Source of the DNA: Vulcanimicrobium winogradskyi
GTDB taxonomy: Bacteria; Vulcanimicrobiota; Vulcanimicrobiia; Vulcanimicrobiales; Vulcanimicrobiaceae
Direction: 5' to 3'
DNA length: 64,000 bases
Assembly (NCBI GenBank): GCA_003134965.1
Contig: PLDA01000002.1
Location: forward strand, 930,001-994,000
Shown here: positions 40,904-49,632 of the stretch, in pieces
Position numbering within the stretch: the stretch's first letter is position 1
Layout: each line of letters opens with the position of its first letter
Program-made: the position numbers and the translations under genes
Notes under the pieces: generated by a model
The model's database searches: none
What the model was told of the DNA's origin: nothing
Seen by the model: only the letters and a program-made list of their open reading frames with translations

Positions 40904-42253
40904 ACGGCGGACACGATCGCGGCGATCGCGACGCCGCCCGGGAAGGGTGCGATCGCGATCGTGCGCTGCAGCGGACCCGACGCGCGCGCGATCGCGGCGC
41001 GCGTGTTCAGCAGCCGCGAGCCGTTGCGCGATCGCGTCGTCGCCTACGGCGAGATCGTCGACGCGGAAGGCGTCGTGATCGATCGCGGCCTCGCGCTGGC
41101 GATGGACGCGCCGCGCACCGTCACGGGCGAGGACGTCGTCGAACTGCACGTGCACGGCAGCCCGGTCGTGGCGCGCGAGACGTTGCGCGCGCTTCTTAAT
41201 GCCGGCGCGCGCACGGCCGGCCCCGGCGAGTTCACGCGGCGCGCCTTTCTCAACGGCAAGCTCGATCTCAGCGCGGCCGAAGCGGTCGCGGACGTGATCG
41301 ACGCAGAATCGCGCGCCGCCGCCCGAGCCGCGCAAGCGAATCTCGCCGGCGGCCTGCGTGCCGCGGTCGACGCTGCGCGCACCGCACTGGCCGCGATCCT
41401 CGAGGAGCTGGCCGGCGCGATCGACTATCCCGACGAGGTTCCCGAACCGCCGCGCGAGCGCGTGCGCGCGGCGGTCGACGACGTCGATGCGCAGCTCGCG
41501 GCGCTGATCGGCGACTGGGAGCGCGGGCGTTTCGTGCGCGAGGGCGTCTCGCTCGCGATCGTCGGGCCGCCGAACGCCGGCAAATCGTCGCTGCTGAACG
41601 CGTTGCTCGGGGAAGAGCGCGCGATCGTCTCCGAGATCGCCGGCACGACGCGCGACGTCATCGAGGAGGCGTTCGCCGTCGACGGCGTACGCGTGCGCGT
41701 GCTCGACACGGCGGGTCTGCGCGCGAGCGACGACGCGATCGAGCGGATCGGGATCGACCGTGCGCGCCGCGCGCTCGGCGGTGCCGCCGTCGCGCTCGTC
41801 GTCGTCGACGGTTCGCGCGCGCTCGACGGCGACGCGCACGACGTGCTGCTGCAGACGCGCGGGCGCGACCGGGTCGTGCTGTTCAACAAACGCGATCTCG
41901 GCACGGCGGGCTACGCCGCGCGCGATGCGGCGGAGCGCGACGCACTCTCGGGCTCGGTGTTCGACCCCGCGACGCTGGACGCGGTGCGCGCTGCGATCGC
42001 GCACGCCGGCTGGCAGGGTGAGAGCATCGACCTCGCGCGGCCGCATCTCGCCTCGGCGCGGCAGGCGGACGCGGTCGCGCGCGGGCGCGAGGCGCTCGCC
42101 CACGCCCGGTCGACGCTGAGCGCCGGGGACCCCGTCGACTTGATCGCGCCGGAGCTCTTCGGGGCGGTCGCCGCGCTGGGTGAGATCACCGGCGCGGCGG
42201 CGACCGAGGCGGTGCTCGACGGCGTGTTCGCGCGGTTCTGCATCGGGAAATGA
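40904..42253 (+). CDS. mnmE: tRNA modification GTPase MnmE
   Basis: With MnmG installs the C5 group on wobble uridine 34 of tRNA. The conserved N-terminus reads TADTIAAIATPPGKGAIAIV from 40904, directly after the khpB stop TAA, with no ATG, GTG or TTG ahead of it. GTG 40961 would cut 19 essential-looking residues, so a rare start (ACG 40904 or 40913, or ATC 40916) or a sequencing error is likely. Then VVELHVHGSPVVARETL, the G domain with GPPNAGKSSLLNALLG, SEIAGTTRDVIEEAF and DTAG, and the C-terminal FCIGK with its conserved cysteine. About 449 residues. Confidence 0.93.
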   Translation, partial: TADTIAAIATPPGKGAIAIVRCSGPDARAIAARVFSSREPLRDRVVAYGEIVDAEGVVIDRGLALAMDAPRTVTGEDVVELHVHGSPVVARETLRALLNAGARTAGPGEFTRRAFLNGKLDLSAAEAVADVIDAESRAAARAAQANLAGGLRAAVDAARTALAAILEELAGAIDYPDEVPEPPRERVRAAVDDVDAQLAALIGDWERGRFVREGVSLAIVGPPNAGKSSLLNALLGEERAIVSEIAGTTRDVIEEAFAVDGVRVRVLDTAGLRASDDAIERIGIDRARRALGGAAVALVVVDGSRALDGDAHDVLLQTRGRDRVVLFNKRDLGTAGYAARDAAERDALSGSVFDPATLDAVRAAIAHAGWQGESIDLARPHLASARQADAVARGREALAHARSTLSAGDPVDLIAPELFGAVAALGEITGAAATEAVLDGVFARFCIGK

Positions 42254-42321
42254 TCCGCACAGCGGGATGCCGCAGCAACGTACGGAGCGCGGCCGGCCCG
42301 CGCAAACGGTACGCTGGCACC

Positions 42322-43350
42322 ATGGAACCGATCGACGACGCGCGCTGGGACACGGTGCGCACCCGCAACTCCGACGACCGCTTCGTGTTCGCCGTGCGCA
42401 CGACCAGCATCTACTGCCGTCCCGGCTGTCCCTCGCGCACGCCGGCGCGCCGCAACGTGTTCGCGTTCGGCGACGCGCGCTCCGCGGAGCAGGCCGGCTT
42501 TCGCGCGTGCAAGCGCTGCGCACCGGATGACGTCACCGCCGACGCGGAGCGCGTGCGGCTGATCGAGCGCGCGTGTGCACTCCTCGCCGCCGACGAGCCG
42601 CAGCCGCTCGAGGCGATCGCGCGAGAAGTGGGACTCAGCCGCTTCCACTTCCAGCGCACGTTCCGCCGCGTGGTCGGCGTGACGCCGGGGGAATACGCGC
42701 GAGCGCGCCGTGCGGAACGCTTCCGCACGCGGCTCGCTTCAGGCGCGAGCGTGACCGCCGCGATCCATGATGCAGGGTACGGTTCGTCGAGCCGGCCGTA
42801 CGCAAGCGGTGCGCTCGGGATGACGCCGTCGCGCTATCGCGCCGGCGGCCGCGGCGAGCGCGCGACCTATGCGATCGCAGCGTGCTCGCTCGGGCGCGTG
42901 CTGGTCGCGACCACGGATCGCGGCGTGTGCGCGATCGAACTCGGCGATGACGACGAAGCGGTGCTCGCCGCGCTGGCGCGGCACGTTCCGAACGCCGAGC
43001 TCCGCCGTGACGACGACGCGCTGCGCGCGACGGTCGCCGCGGTCGTCGCGCTGGTCGACGATCCGGGCGCTCCGTTCGAGCTGCCGCTCGACGTGCGCGG
43101 CACCGCGTTTCAGCGCCGTGTGTGGAACGCGTTGCGCGGCGTGCGCCCGGGTGAGCCGGTGACGTACGCATCGATCGCGCGTGCGGTCGGAAGCCCGCAT
43201 GGCGCGCAAGCCGTCGGTGCGGCCTGCGCCGCGAACCGCCTGGCGGTCGCGATCCCCTGCCACCGGGTCGTCCGCGAAGACGGCGGACTCGCCGGGTACC
43301 GCTGGGGGATCGAACGCAAGCGCGCGCTGCTCGCCCGCGAGCGCGGCTGA
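42322..43350 (+). CDS. ada: Bifunctional Ada: methyl-DNA repair protein and transcription regulator
   Basis: 342 residues from ATG 42322; an earlier ATG at 42250 overlaps the mnmE stop but adds residues outside the family. The N-terminal zinc methyl-phosphotriester domain has C32, C36, C63 and C66 (YCRPGCPSR, ACKRCAPDD). An AraC-type HTH follows (LEAIAREVGLSRFHFQRTFR, FRRVVGVTPGEYARARRAER), then the O6-alkylguanine transferase with AVAIPCHRVVRED (catalytic Cys about 313). Full domain set, so it should sense and repair alkylation. Its place between mnmE and mnmG, normally neighbours, suggests a secondary insertion. Confidence 0.94.
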   Translation: MEPIDDARWDTVRTRNSDDRFVFAVRTTSIYCRPGCPSRTPARRNVFAFGDARSAEQAGFRACKRCAPDDVTADAERVRLIERACALLAADEPQPLEAIAREVGLSRFHFQRTFRRVVGVTPGEYARARRAERFRTRLASGASVTAAIHDAGYGSSSRPYASGALGMTPSRYRAGGRGERATYAIAACSLGRVLVATTDRGVCAIELGDDDEAVLAALARHVPNAELRRDDDALRATVAAVVALVDDPGAPFELPLDVRGTAFQRRVWNALRGVRPGEPVTYASIARAVGSPHGAQAVGAACAANRLAVAIPCHRVVREDGGLAGYRWGIERKRALLARERG

Positions 43351-43465
43351 GCCGAAACTCCGGCACGGCCGCCGCGGTAGGCGCGCGACGCGAGCCCTGG
43401 CGACGAGATCCCGACCGATCGCCTCGCGCCGTCTGCCGCGGCCGTGCTACGATGGGCGACGTTCC

Positions 43466-45337
43466 ATGACTACCGTCCTCCGCGGCGACGATGCCGCCGT
43501 GATCGTCGTCGGGGGCGGACACGCGGGCCTCGAAGCCGCGCTCGCGGCCGCCCGGCTCGGCGCCGAGACGCTCCTGGTGACCGGCGATCCCGATCGCATC
43601 TGCACGCTCGCCTGCAACCCGTCGATCGGCGGGAGCGCGAAGGGTCAGCTCGTGCGCGAGATCGACGCGCTCGGCGGCGCGATGGCGCGCATCACCGATC
43701 GCGTCTCGCTGCACGCGCGCTTCCTGAACGAGTCGAAGGGCCCGTCGGTCCGCGCGCTGCGTGCGCTCGCCGATAAGCCGGCGTACGTGCGCGTCGCGAG
43801 CGCGACGACCGCGGCGCAACCGGGTCTGACGGTCGTGCGCGGCATGGCGGAAGATCTGATCGTCGAGGCGGGCGCGGTGCGCGGCGTCGTGCTCGCCGGC
43901 GGCGCAACGCTGCGCGCGCCGAACGTCGTGCTCGCGACCGGGACGTTCCTGGGCGGCAAGACGTTTCGCGGCGACGAGGTGCGCGCCGAAGGGCGGTTCG
44001 GTGAAGCGCCGGCGATCGGAATGAGCGCGGCGCTCGCGCGGCTTGGCTTCCCGCTCGCGCGCCTCAAAACGGGGACGCCGCCGCGCGTCGACCGCACGAC
44101 GCTCGATCTCACGATGATGGCGGAACAGCGGCCCAGTGCGGTTCCGCTGCCGTTTTCGTATGCGAGTACGCGTGCATTCGCGGGTCCGCAACTGCCGTGC
44201 TGGATCGTCGACACAAACGAACGCACGCACGCGCTCGTGCGCGAGAACCTGCACCGTTCGCCGCTTTATGGGCTCGATCTGATTCGCGGGATCGGTCCGC
44301 GCTATTGTCCGTCGATCGAAGACAAGGTCGTCAAGTTCGCGCACAATCCGACGCACCAAGTCTTCGTCGAGCCCGAGGGGTGGGACGAACCGACGTTCTA
44401 CGTCGGCGGTTTCTCGACGTCGCTGCCGGCCGACGTGCAGCTCGCGATGCTGCGTACGCTGCCCGGCTTCGAATCGGTCGTGATGCTGCGCGCGGGATAC
44501 GCCGTCGAGTACGACTTCGTGCAGCCGACCGAGCTCGACACGAGTCTCGAGACGCGTCGCGTCGCGGGACTCTTCCACTGCGGGCAGCTCAACGGTACGA
44601 GCGGATACGAAGAGGCCGCTGCGCAAGGGCTGGTCGCTGGGGTCAACGCTGCGCTGCGGGCGCGCGGGCGTCCGGCGTTGCGGCTCGGACGCGAAAGTTC
44701 GTACATCGGCGTGCTGGTCGACGATCTCGTGACACGCGGAGTGGACGAACCGTACAGAATGCTTACCTCGCGCGCCGAGCACCGGGTGATCTTGCGGCAC
44801 GACAACGCCGATCTGCGGCTGACGCCGCTCGGCCGCGACGCCGGTTTGGTCGACGACGAGGCCTGGGAGGCGTTCTCGCAGCGCCGGTCGGCGCTCGAGG
44901 CCGGAACGCGGCATGCCGAGGCGACGCGGATGGCGCCCGGCGCGCTCCCGGGGATCGTGCTGCCCGCCGGCGCGACGCTCGCCGGGACGCTCCGCCGTCC
45001 GGACGTCGCGATCGCCGACGTCGCCGGCCGGTTCCCGGCCGGGACGGACCCCGAGATCGCTGCGCGCGTCGAGATCGAGCTCAAGATGGACGGGTACGTC
45101 CGCCGCCAACAGGCGGCGATCGATCGGGCGGCGCGTGACGAGGCGATCGGCGTCCCCGCCGATCTCGATTACTCGGCGATCCGGGCGCTCTCGCGCGAAG
45201 CCCGCGAGAAGTTCGAGCGGGCTCGGCCGCGGACGATGGGCGCCGCGGCACGCATCCCCGGGGTCACCCCGGCCGACGTCGCGCTGGTCGGCGTCTACGT
45301 TCACCGCGCGAGCGCCGCGCAGCCGTCCCCGGCGTGA
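43466..45337 (+). CDS. mnmG: tRNA uridine-5-carboxymethylaminomethyl modification enzyme MnmG (GidA)
   Basis: FAD enzyme partner of MnmE. 623 residues from ATG 43466, normal length. FAD motif VVGGGHAGLEAALAAARLG, LACNPSIGGSAKGQLVREID, NESKGPSVRALRAL, RLKTGTPPRVDRTT, QVFVEPEGWDEPTFYVGG, GLFHCGQLNGTSGYEEAAAQ and the C-terminal helical domain ending with YSAIRALSREAREKF and IPGVTPADV. The stop overlaps rsmG (GTGA). Confidence 0.96.
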   Translation: MTTVLRGDDAAVIVVGGGHAGLEAALAAARLGAETLLVTGDPDRICTLACNPSIGGSAKGQLVREIDALGGAMARITDRVSLHARFLNESKGPSVRALRALADKPAYVRVASATTAAQPGLTVVRGMAEDLIVEAGAVRGVVLAGGATLRAPNVVLATGTFLGGKTFRGDEVRAEGRFGEAPAIGMSAALARLGFPLARLKTGTPPRVDRTTLDLTMMAEQRPSAVPLPFSYASTRAFAGPQLPCWIVDTNERTHALVRENLHRSPLYGLDLIRGIGPRYCPSIEDKVVKFAHNPTHQVFVEPEGWDEPTFYVGGFSTSLPADVQLAMLRTLPGFESVVMLRAGYAVEYDFVQPTELDTSLETRRVAGLFHCGQLNGTSGYEEAAAQGLVAGVNAALRARGRPALRLGRESSYIGVLVDDLVTRGVDEPYRMLTSRAEHRVILRHDNADLRLTPLGRDAGLVDDEAWEAFSQRRSALEAGTRHAEATRMAPGALPGIVLPAGATLAGTLRRPDVAIADVAGRFPAGTDPEIAARVEIELKMDGYVRRQQAAIDRAARDEAIGVPADLDYSAIRALSREAREKFERARPRTMGAAARIPGVTPADVALVGVYVHRASAAQPSPA

Positions 45338-46023
45338 GCCCCCTGCCGGACCCTGCGGCGCTCGCGGCGCTCCGCATGGCCGGCGTGGACGACGATCTCG
45401 CCGTCCGGCTCGCGGTCTACGCCGCGCTGGTTCTCGACGCGAACCGCCGTCTCAACCTGACCGGCGCCAAGGACGGGGCCGCGTTCGCCGTCCATATCCT
45501 CGACGCGCTGACCCTCCGCGAAGACGTCGAGTCCCCGCTCATCGACGTCGGTTCCGGCAACGGCGTCCCGGGGATCCCGCTGGCCCTCGCGACCGGCGCC
45601 CGCGTAACGCTCCTAGAACCGATCAAGAAACGGGCGGCCTTCCTGCGGCAGGCGCTCGCGACGCTCGCCATCGACGGCGACGTCGTCGCGGCACGCGCCG
45701 AAGATGCTGGACGCGACCCAGAGCGGCGCGAGCATTATCGGACGGCGACGGCGCGTGCGGTCGCCAGTGCCCCGGCGGTCGCCGAGCTGACCGTTCCGTT
45801 CATCGCCGTCGGCGGCCGCGCGCTGCTCCAGCGCGGCGGGCTCGAGGCGAAGGAGCGCAACGCCGTCGCGGATGCGGCACTCGTCCTCGGCGCCGAGCTG
45901 GTCGAGGAGCGGGCCGTCGGCGGCGACCGCCTGATCCTCGTCCTCCGGAAGACCACCGCAACGGGCCCGCGCTTCCCACGAAAGAACGGCACGCCGGCAA
46001 AGCGCCCGCTCTGCTTAGCCTGA
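45334..46023 (+). CDS. rsmG: 16S rRNA (guanine-527-N7) methyltransferase
   Basis: 229 residues from GTG that overlaps the mnmG stop. SAM-binding motif LIDVGSGNGVPGIPLALAT, preceded by NLTGAKDGAAFAVHILDALT; TLLEPIKKRAAFLRQALAT and RAVASAPAVAELTVPFIAVG follow. Methylates G527 in the decoding region of 16S rRNA. The last 20 residues (PRFPRKNGTPAKRP) are the proline-rich tail seen in the family. Its 3' end overlaps the opposing LAGLIDADG-like gene by 9 bases. Confidence 0.94.
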   Translation: MSPLPDPAALAALRMAGVDDDLAVRLAVYAALVLDANRRLNLTGAKDGAAFAVHILDALTLREDVESPLIDVGSGNGVPGIPLALATGARVTLLEPIKKRAAFLRQALATLAIDGDVVAARAEDAGRDPERREHYRTATARAVASAPAVAELTVPFIAVGGRALLQRGGLEAKERNAVADAALVLGAELVEERAVGGDRLILVLRKTTATGPRFPRKNGTPAKRPLCLA

Positions 46024-46488
46024 AGCCTGGTCGCTCGCCCTCGAGGTACCGTCCTCGTCCGCGCTCGTTTCGACGGTAAGAGACTCCCAGGCGGGCAATA
46101 AGGAGCCCTCAAATGTCGGGCGAGCGTACAACGGGACATCGGTGAGACGGTACCGCTCCTTCATCCTCTGGTACCGGCCATAGGAATGCGGGTCGATCTC
46201 GCTCCATTTCGTTGCCTCTAGCCAAGGCATCAGCCCGTACTGGAGCTGAGTTCCGCGCCACATCAACTGAAAATAATGGCGGTTGTTGTGGAAGTATGGG
46301 CCGTAAAGGCGCGCGTATGGAAAGCGCTCGTTTACCCATCGGAGAAGCGGCTCGTGGCGAACGTGCATTTTCAAGGTTACTTGGGCTTGCTTCTGATCCC
46401 CACCGAAGTGAGCTTCCCCGATCAGGAGCCCGAGCATCAGCCCTGCTTCGAAGGCATCGACCTGAGGCCGCCGCCCGTTTTGTTCCAC
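46015..46488 (-). CDS. LAGLIDADG-like protein, possible free-standing homing endonuclease relative
   Basis: 157 residues from GTG 46488; the codon two before is an in-frame stop, so no longer start is possible. AFEAGLMLGLLIGEAHFGGD (12-31) looks like one LAGLIDADG helix with its acidic end. It is followed by VTLKMHVRHEPLLRWVNERF and ARLYGPYFHNNRHYFQLMWR, a beta-strand pattern like that of LAGLIDADG domains. One motif only, so it would act as a homodimer. GC is clearly low: 50-53% by hand count in 46261-46380 against 73% in the rsmG stretch 45841-45900, which argues for transfer. It runs against the surrounding operon and starts inside the palindrome 46481-46553. Function unproven. Confidence 0.6.
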   Translation of the reverse strand: MEQNGRRPQVDAFEAGLMLGLLIGEAHFGGDQKQAQVTLKMHVRHEPLLRWVNERFPYARLYGPYFHNNRHYFQLMWRGTQLQYGLMPWLEATKWSEIDPHSYGRYQRMKERYRLTDVPLYARPTFEGSLLPAWESLTVETSADEDGTSRASDQASG

Positions 46489-46553
46489 GTTTTACATATC
46501 GGTGAAACAGAGGTCGACTCCTGTTGTTTCACCGTTATGTAAAACGTGAAACC
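46481..46553. repeat. Long palindrome with parS-like outer arms upstream of cca
   Basis: Arms 46486-46509 (CACGTTTTACATATCGGTGA plus four bases) and 46525-46548 are reverse complements with one mismatch in 24. The centre contains GTCGAC. The outer 16-mers TGTTCCACGTTTTACA (46481-46496) and TGTAAAACGTGAAACC (46538-46553) each match the parS consensus TGTTTCACGTGAAACA at 12 of 16 positions, and inner words GGTGAAACA and TGTTTCACC are parS half-sites. parAB lies 1.5 kb downstream. Confidence 0.75.
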
Positions 46554-46578
46554 ATTGACGGCGTAGAAGAGACCGTCC

Positions 46579-47979
46579 GTGCGCCATCCTCTCGACGACG
46601 TTCTGATCGCTGCCCTGCCCGCGGGATCGGTCTATGCCGTCGGTGGGCGGGTCCGTGACGAGTTTCGCGAGCGGCTCGACGGCGCCGAGCGGCCGCCGAA
46701 GGATCTCGACTACGTCGTCACCGGGATCCCGCTCGAGGGACTGCTGGCGGCGTTGCGCCAGGTGGGGCGGGTCGACCTCGTCGGGGCCTCGTTCGCGGTG
46801 CTGAAGTTCCGCCATCCGGCGGGCGAAGCCGACATCGCGCTCCCGCGGCGCGAGCGATCGACCGGGGCCGGCCATAAGGAGTTCGCAGTCGAGGCCGGCC
46901 CGGACGTGCCCCTGGCGGACGATCTGCGGCGGCGCGACTTTCGGATGAACATGATCGCACGGCGGCTGGCCGACGACGAGATCGCCGACCCGTACGGCGG
47001 GGTCGAGGATATCCGCTTCGGTCGGATCGACATCGTCGACGAGAGCGCGTTCGAGGAAGATCCGCTCCGCATGCTCCGCGCCGCCCAGTTCGCGGCACGC
47101 TTCGGCTACGCGCTCACCGAGCGAGCCGAGGCGGGTATGCGCGCGGCCGCCGCGCTGGTCACGACGGTCTCGGCCGAGCGCGTCGGCGAGGAGATCGGCA
47201 AGCTGATGGCCGCCCCGGCTCCGTCGGTGGGGCTCGAGATCCTCCGCACGACCGGTGTCCTCGCCCAGCTCTGGCCGGAGCTGTTGGAGGGGATCGGGGT
47301 CGACCAGAACGACTGGCATGCGCACGACGTCTACCGGCACAATCTGGCGACGGTCGACGCCGCGCCGGCCGGCGACGTCACGCTCCGGCTCGCGGCGCTG
47401 CTGCACGACGTGGGGAAGCCGCGGACCGCCGCGCCACGCGAGGACGGGCGCGGGAACTCGTTCTACCAGCACGAGCACATCGGCGCCGAGATGGTGCTGC
47501 CGATGCTGGCGAAGCTGCGCCTGCCGGCCGAGCTCGTCGGGACGGTCGCTCACCTCGTCCGGCACCATATGTACGCGGCCGATCCCGACGCGCAGGACAA
47601 GACGCTGCGCCGGTTCGTCCGGCGGATCGGCCCCGAACACCTCGACCGGCTGTTCGCGCTTCGCTCGGCGGATGTGCGCGGCTCCGGGCTGCCCCGACGC
47701 GACGACTCGAACGAACGCTTCCAGGCGCGCATCGCGGCGGTGCTCGCCGAGGGACCTGCCTTCAGCGTCCGCGATCTCGCGCTCTCGGGGGGAGACGTCA
47801 TCGCGATCTTCGAGCGAAAAGGCCTTGCAGCGTCAGGATTTCGCGGAGACCGGCGCGTCGGGGAGGTGCTCCAGGCGCTGTTCGAGGAGGTCACCGATGA
47901 CCCGTCTCGGAACGAGGCGGGCGCGCTCGCCGAGCGTGCTGAACGCTACATCGACGAGCATTTCTCCGCGTCCCGGTAG
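46579..47979 (+). CDS. cca: CCA tRNA nucleotidyltransferase / polyA polymerase family with HD domain
   Basis: 466 residues from GTG. Class II nucleotidyltransferase head: YAVGGRVRDEF, catalytic acidic pair in KDLDYVVTG, RRRDFRMNMIARRL, then EDPLRMLRAAQFAARFGY. A C-terminal HD hydrolase domain follows: LLHDVGKPRTAAP, HEHIGAEMVLPML and LVRHHMYA. Repairs or adds tRNA 3' CCA. The HD form is shared with some CCA-adding and A-adding enzymes, so CCA versus A-only activity is not certain. It stands between the palindrome and parA. Confidence 0.88.
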   Translation: MRHPLDDVLIAALPAGSVYAVGGRVRDEFRERLDGAERPPKDLDYVVTGIPLEGLLAALRQVGRVDLVGASFAVLKFRHPAGEADIALPRRERSTGAGHKEFAVEAGPDVPLADDLRRRDFRMNMIARRLADDEIADPYGGVEDIRFGRIDIVDESAFEEDPLRMLRAAQFAARFGYALTERAEAGMRAAAALVTTVSAERVGEEIGKLMAAPAPSVGLEILRTTGVLAQLWPELLEGIGVDQNDWHAHDVYRHNLATVDAAPAGDVTLRLAALLHDVGKPRTAAPREDGRGNSFYQHEHIGAEMVLPMLAKLRLPAELVGTVAHLVRHHMYAADPDAQDKTLRRFVRRIGPEHLDRLFALRSADVRGSGLPRRDDSNERFQARIAAVLAEGPAFSVRDLALSGGDVIAIFERKGLAASGFRGDRRVGEVLQALFEEVTDDPSRNEAGALAERAERYIDEHFSASR

Positions 47980-48007
47980 GTCGGTTTTCTTGTCCGCGGT
48001 TGTTCCG

Positions 48008-48772
48008 GTGCAGAGGACGGCGCGCATCATCGCGATCGTCAACCAAAAGGGTGGGGTCGGGAAATCGACGACCGCCGTGAACCTCGGCGCGTCGCTGGCG
48101 CTGTTAGGGCGGCGCGTCCTCGTCGTCGATATCGACCCGCAGGGAAATACCACGACAGGGGTCGGGGTCGACAAGCGCGTCGTCGAGCGCGACATCTACA
48201 ACGTGCTGCTCCATCGCGCGGCGGTCGCCGACGTAACGCGCCCGACCGAGGTCGAAAATCTCTTCATCGTCCCCGCGACCTTGAACCTGGCGGGCGCCGA
48301 GGTCGAGCTCGTCTCAGCACTCCAGCGCGAGAACCGGCTCAAGAGCGCCCTCACGAAAATCGTCCACGACTACGACGAGGTGCTGATCGACTGCCCGCCC
48401 TCGCTCGGCCTGCTGACGATCAACGCGCTGACGGCGGCCAACGAAGTGATCATCCCGGTGCAGGCCGAGTACTACGCGCTCGAAGGGCTCAGCCAGCTCG
48501 TCGCGATCGTCCGGCGGATCAAAGAAGGGCTCAATCCCGACCTGACGATTCGCGGCGTGTTGATCACGATGTTCGATGGACGTACCAAGCTGGCGACCGA
48601 GGTTCTGGAGGAGGTGCACCGCTACTTTCCGGACCTCGTGTTCCAAACACAGATCCCGCGCAACATCCGCCTCTCGGAGGCGCCCTCGTACGGAAAGCCC
48701 GCCATCCTCTTCGACGTGAAGAGCCGCGGCGCGCAGGCGTACCTCTCGCTCGCCAGAGAGCTCGCGCCATGA
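48008..48772 (+). CDS. parA: Chromosome partitioning ATPase ParA (Soj)
   Basis: 254 residues from GTG 48008; TTG 47990 is an alternative six codons earlier. Deviant Walker A NQKGGVGKSTTAVNL, DIDPQGNTTTG (A'), VLIDCPPSLGLLTINAL (Walker B), EYYALEGLSQL and IRLSEAPSYGKP, all standard for chromosomal ParA. Moves ParB-parS complexes to segregate origins. Its stop overlaps the parB ATG. Confidence 0.95.
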   Translation: MQRTARIIAIVNQKGGVGKSTTAVNLGASLALLGRRVLVVDIDPQGNTTTGVGVDKRVVERDIYNVLLHRAAVADVTRPTEVENLFIVPATLNLAGAEVELVSALQRENRLKSALTKIVHDYDEVLIDCPPSLGLLTINALTAANEVIIPVQAEYYALEGLSQLVAIVRRIKEGLNPDLTIRGVLITMFDGRTKLATEVLEEVHRYFPDLVFQTQIPRNIRLSEAPSYGKPAILFDVKSRGAQAYLSLARELAP

Positions 48773-49632
48773 GCAAGCGCGCTCTGGGCAGTGGTCTGGG
48801 CGCGCTGCTGGGCGAGGGCGGGATCGCCGACCTCACCTCGCCTCCGCCGCGGCGCGACCTGCAGCAGATTCCGCTCGCGTCGATCCGCCCGAACCCGCGC
48901 CAGCCGCGTCAGACGTTCGGTGCAGCCGCGCTCGAAGAGCTGCGCGCGTCGATCGCCGCGTTCGGCGTCCTGGTGCCGGTAATCGTGCGCGCGCACGGTG
49001 ACGGCTACGAGCTCATCGCCGGCGAACGCCGCGTTCGCGCCGCGCAGGCGGCCGGTCTCCAGACGATCCCGGGGATCGTGCGGCCGTCGGACGACCGCGA
49101 GTCGCTCGAGGTTGCGATCATCGAGAACTTGCAGCGCGAAAACCTCGACGCACTCGAGGAAGCGATGGGCTTTCAGCACTTGATGGAAGCGTACGCGTTC
49201 ACGCAAGAGCAGGTGGCGGAACGCGTCGGCAAGAGCCGGCCCTCGATCGCGAACGCATTGCGCCTGCTCTCGCTCAGTGACGCGATCAAACAGTACGTGC
49301 GCGACGGAAAGCTCAGCGCCGGTCACGCGCGCGCGATCCTGTCGCTGCCGCCGGAACGGCGCGAGTCGGTCGCGCGCCGTGCGATCGACGAGGAGCTCTC
49401 GGTGCGCGCGCTGGAGCGTCTCGCGCACGACGGCGTGCCGAAGCGTGCGCGCGCCACGTCCGCGCCGCGCGCGAGCAGCGACGACGAAGCGTTCGTCGAA
49501 CGCCTGCGCTACAAGTACGCAACCAACGTGCGCGTCGTTCGCCAAGAACGCGGCGGCACGGTCGAGCTGCGCTACGCCGATGCCGCCGATCTGATGCGAA
49601 TCGTCGACCTGCTGCTGGGAGAACCGTCGTGA
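48769..49632 (+). CDS. parB: Chromosome partitioning protein ParB (Spo0J)
   Basis: 287 residues. MSKRALGSGLGALL, the box I region IRPNPRQPRQTF, CTP-binding motifs GERRVRAAQAAG and IIENLQRENLDALEEA, HTH (FTQEQVAERVGKSRPSIANA), LSAGHARAIL, and a C-terminal dimer domain after an Arg/Ala linker. Binds parS and spreads as a CTP clamp. No perfect parS was found in the window; the degenerate candidates are at 46481-46553. Confidence 0.95.
   Translation: MSKRALGSGLGALLGEGGIADLTSPPPRRDLQQIPLASIRPNPRQPRQTFGAAALEELRASIAAFGVLVPVIVRAHGDGYELIAGERRVRAAQAAGLQTIPGIVRPSDDRESLEVAIIENLQRENLDALEEAMGFQHLMEAYAFTQEQVAERVGKSRPSIANALRLLSLSDAIKQYVRDGKLSAGHARAILSLPPERRESVARRAIDEELSVRALERLAHDGVPKRARATSAPRASSDDEAFVERLRYKYATNVRVVRQERGGTVELRYADAADLMRIVDLLLGEPS

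Noticed and set aside
43363..43448. Inverted CACGGCC/GGCCGTG arms before mnmG
   Set aside because: Arms are short, interrupted and 60 bases apart; not clearly above chance at this GC content.
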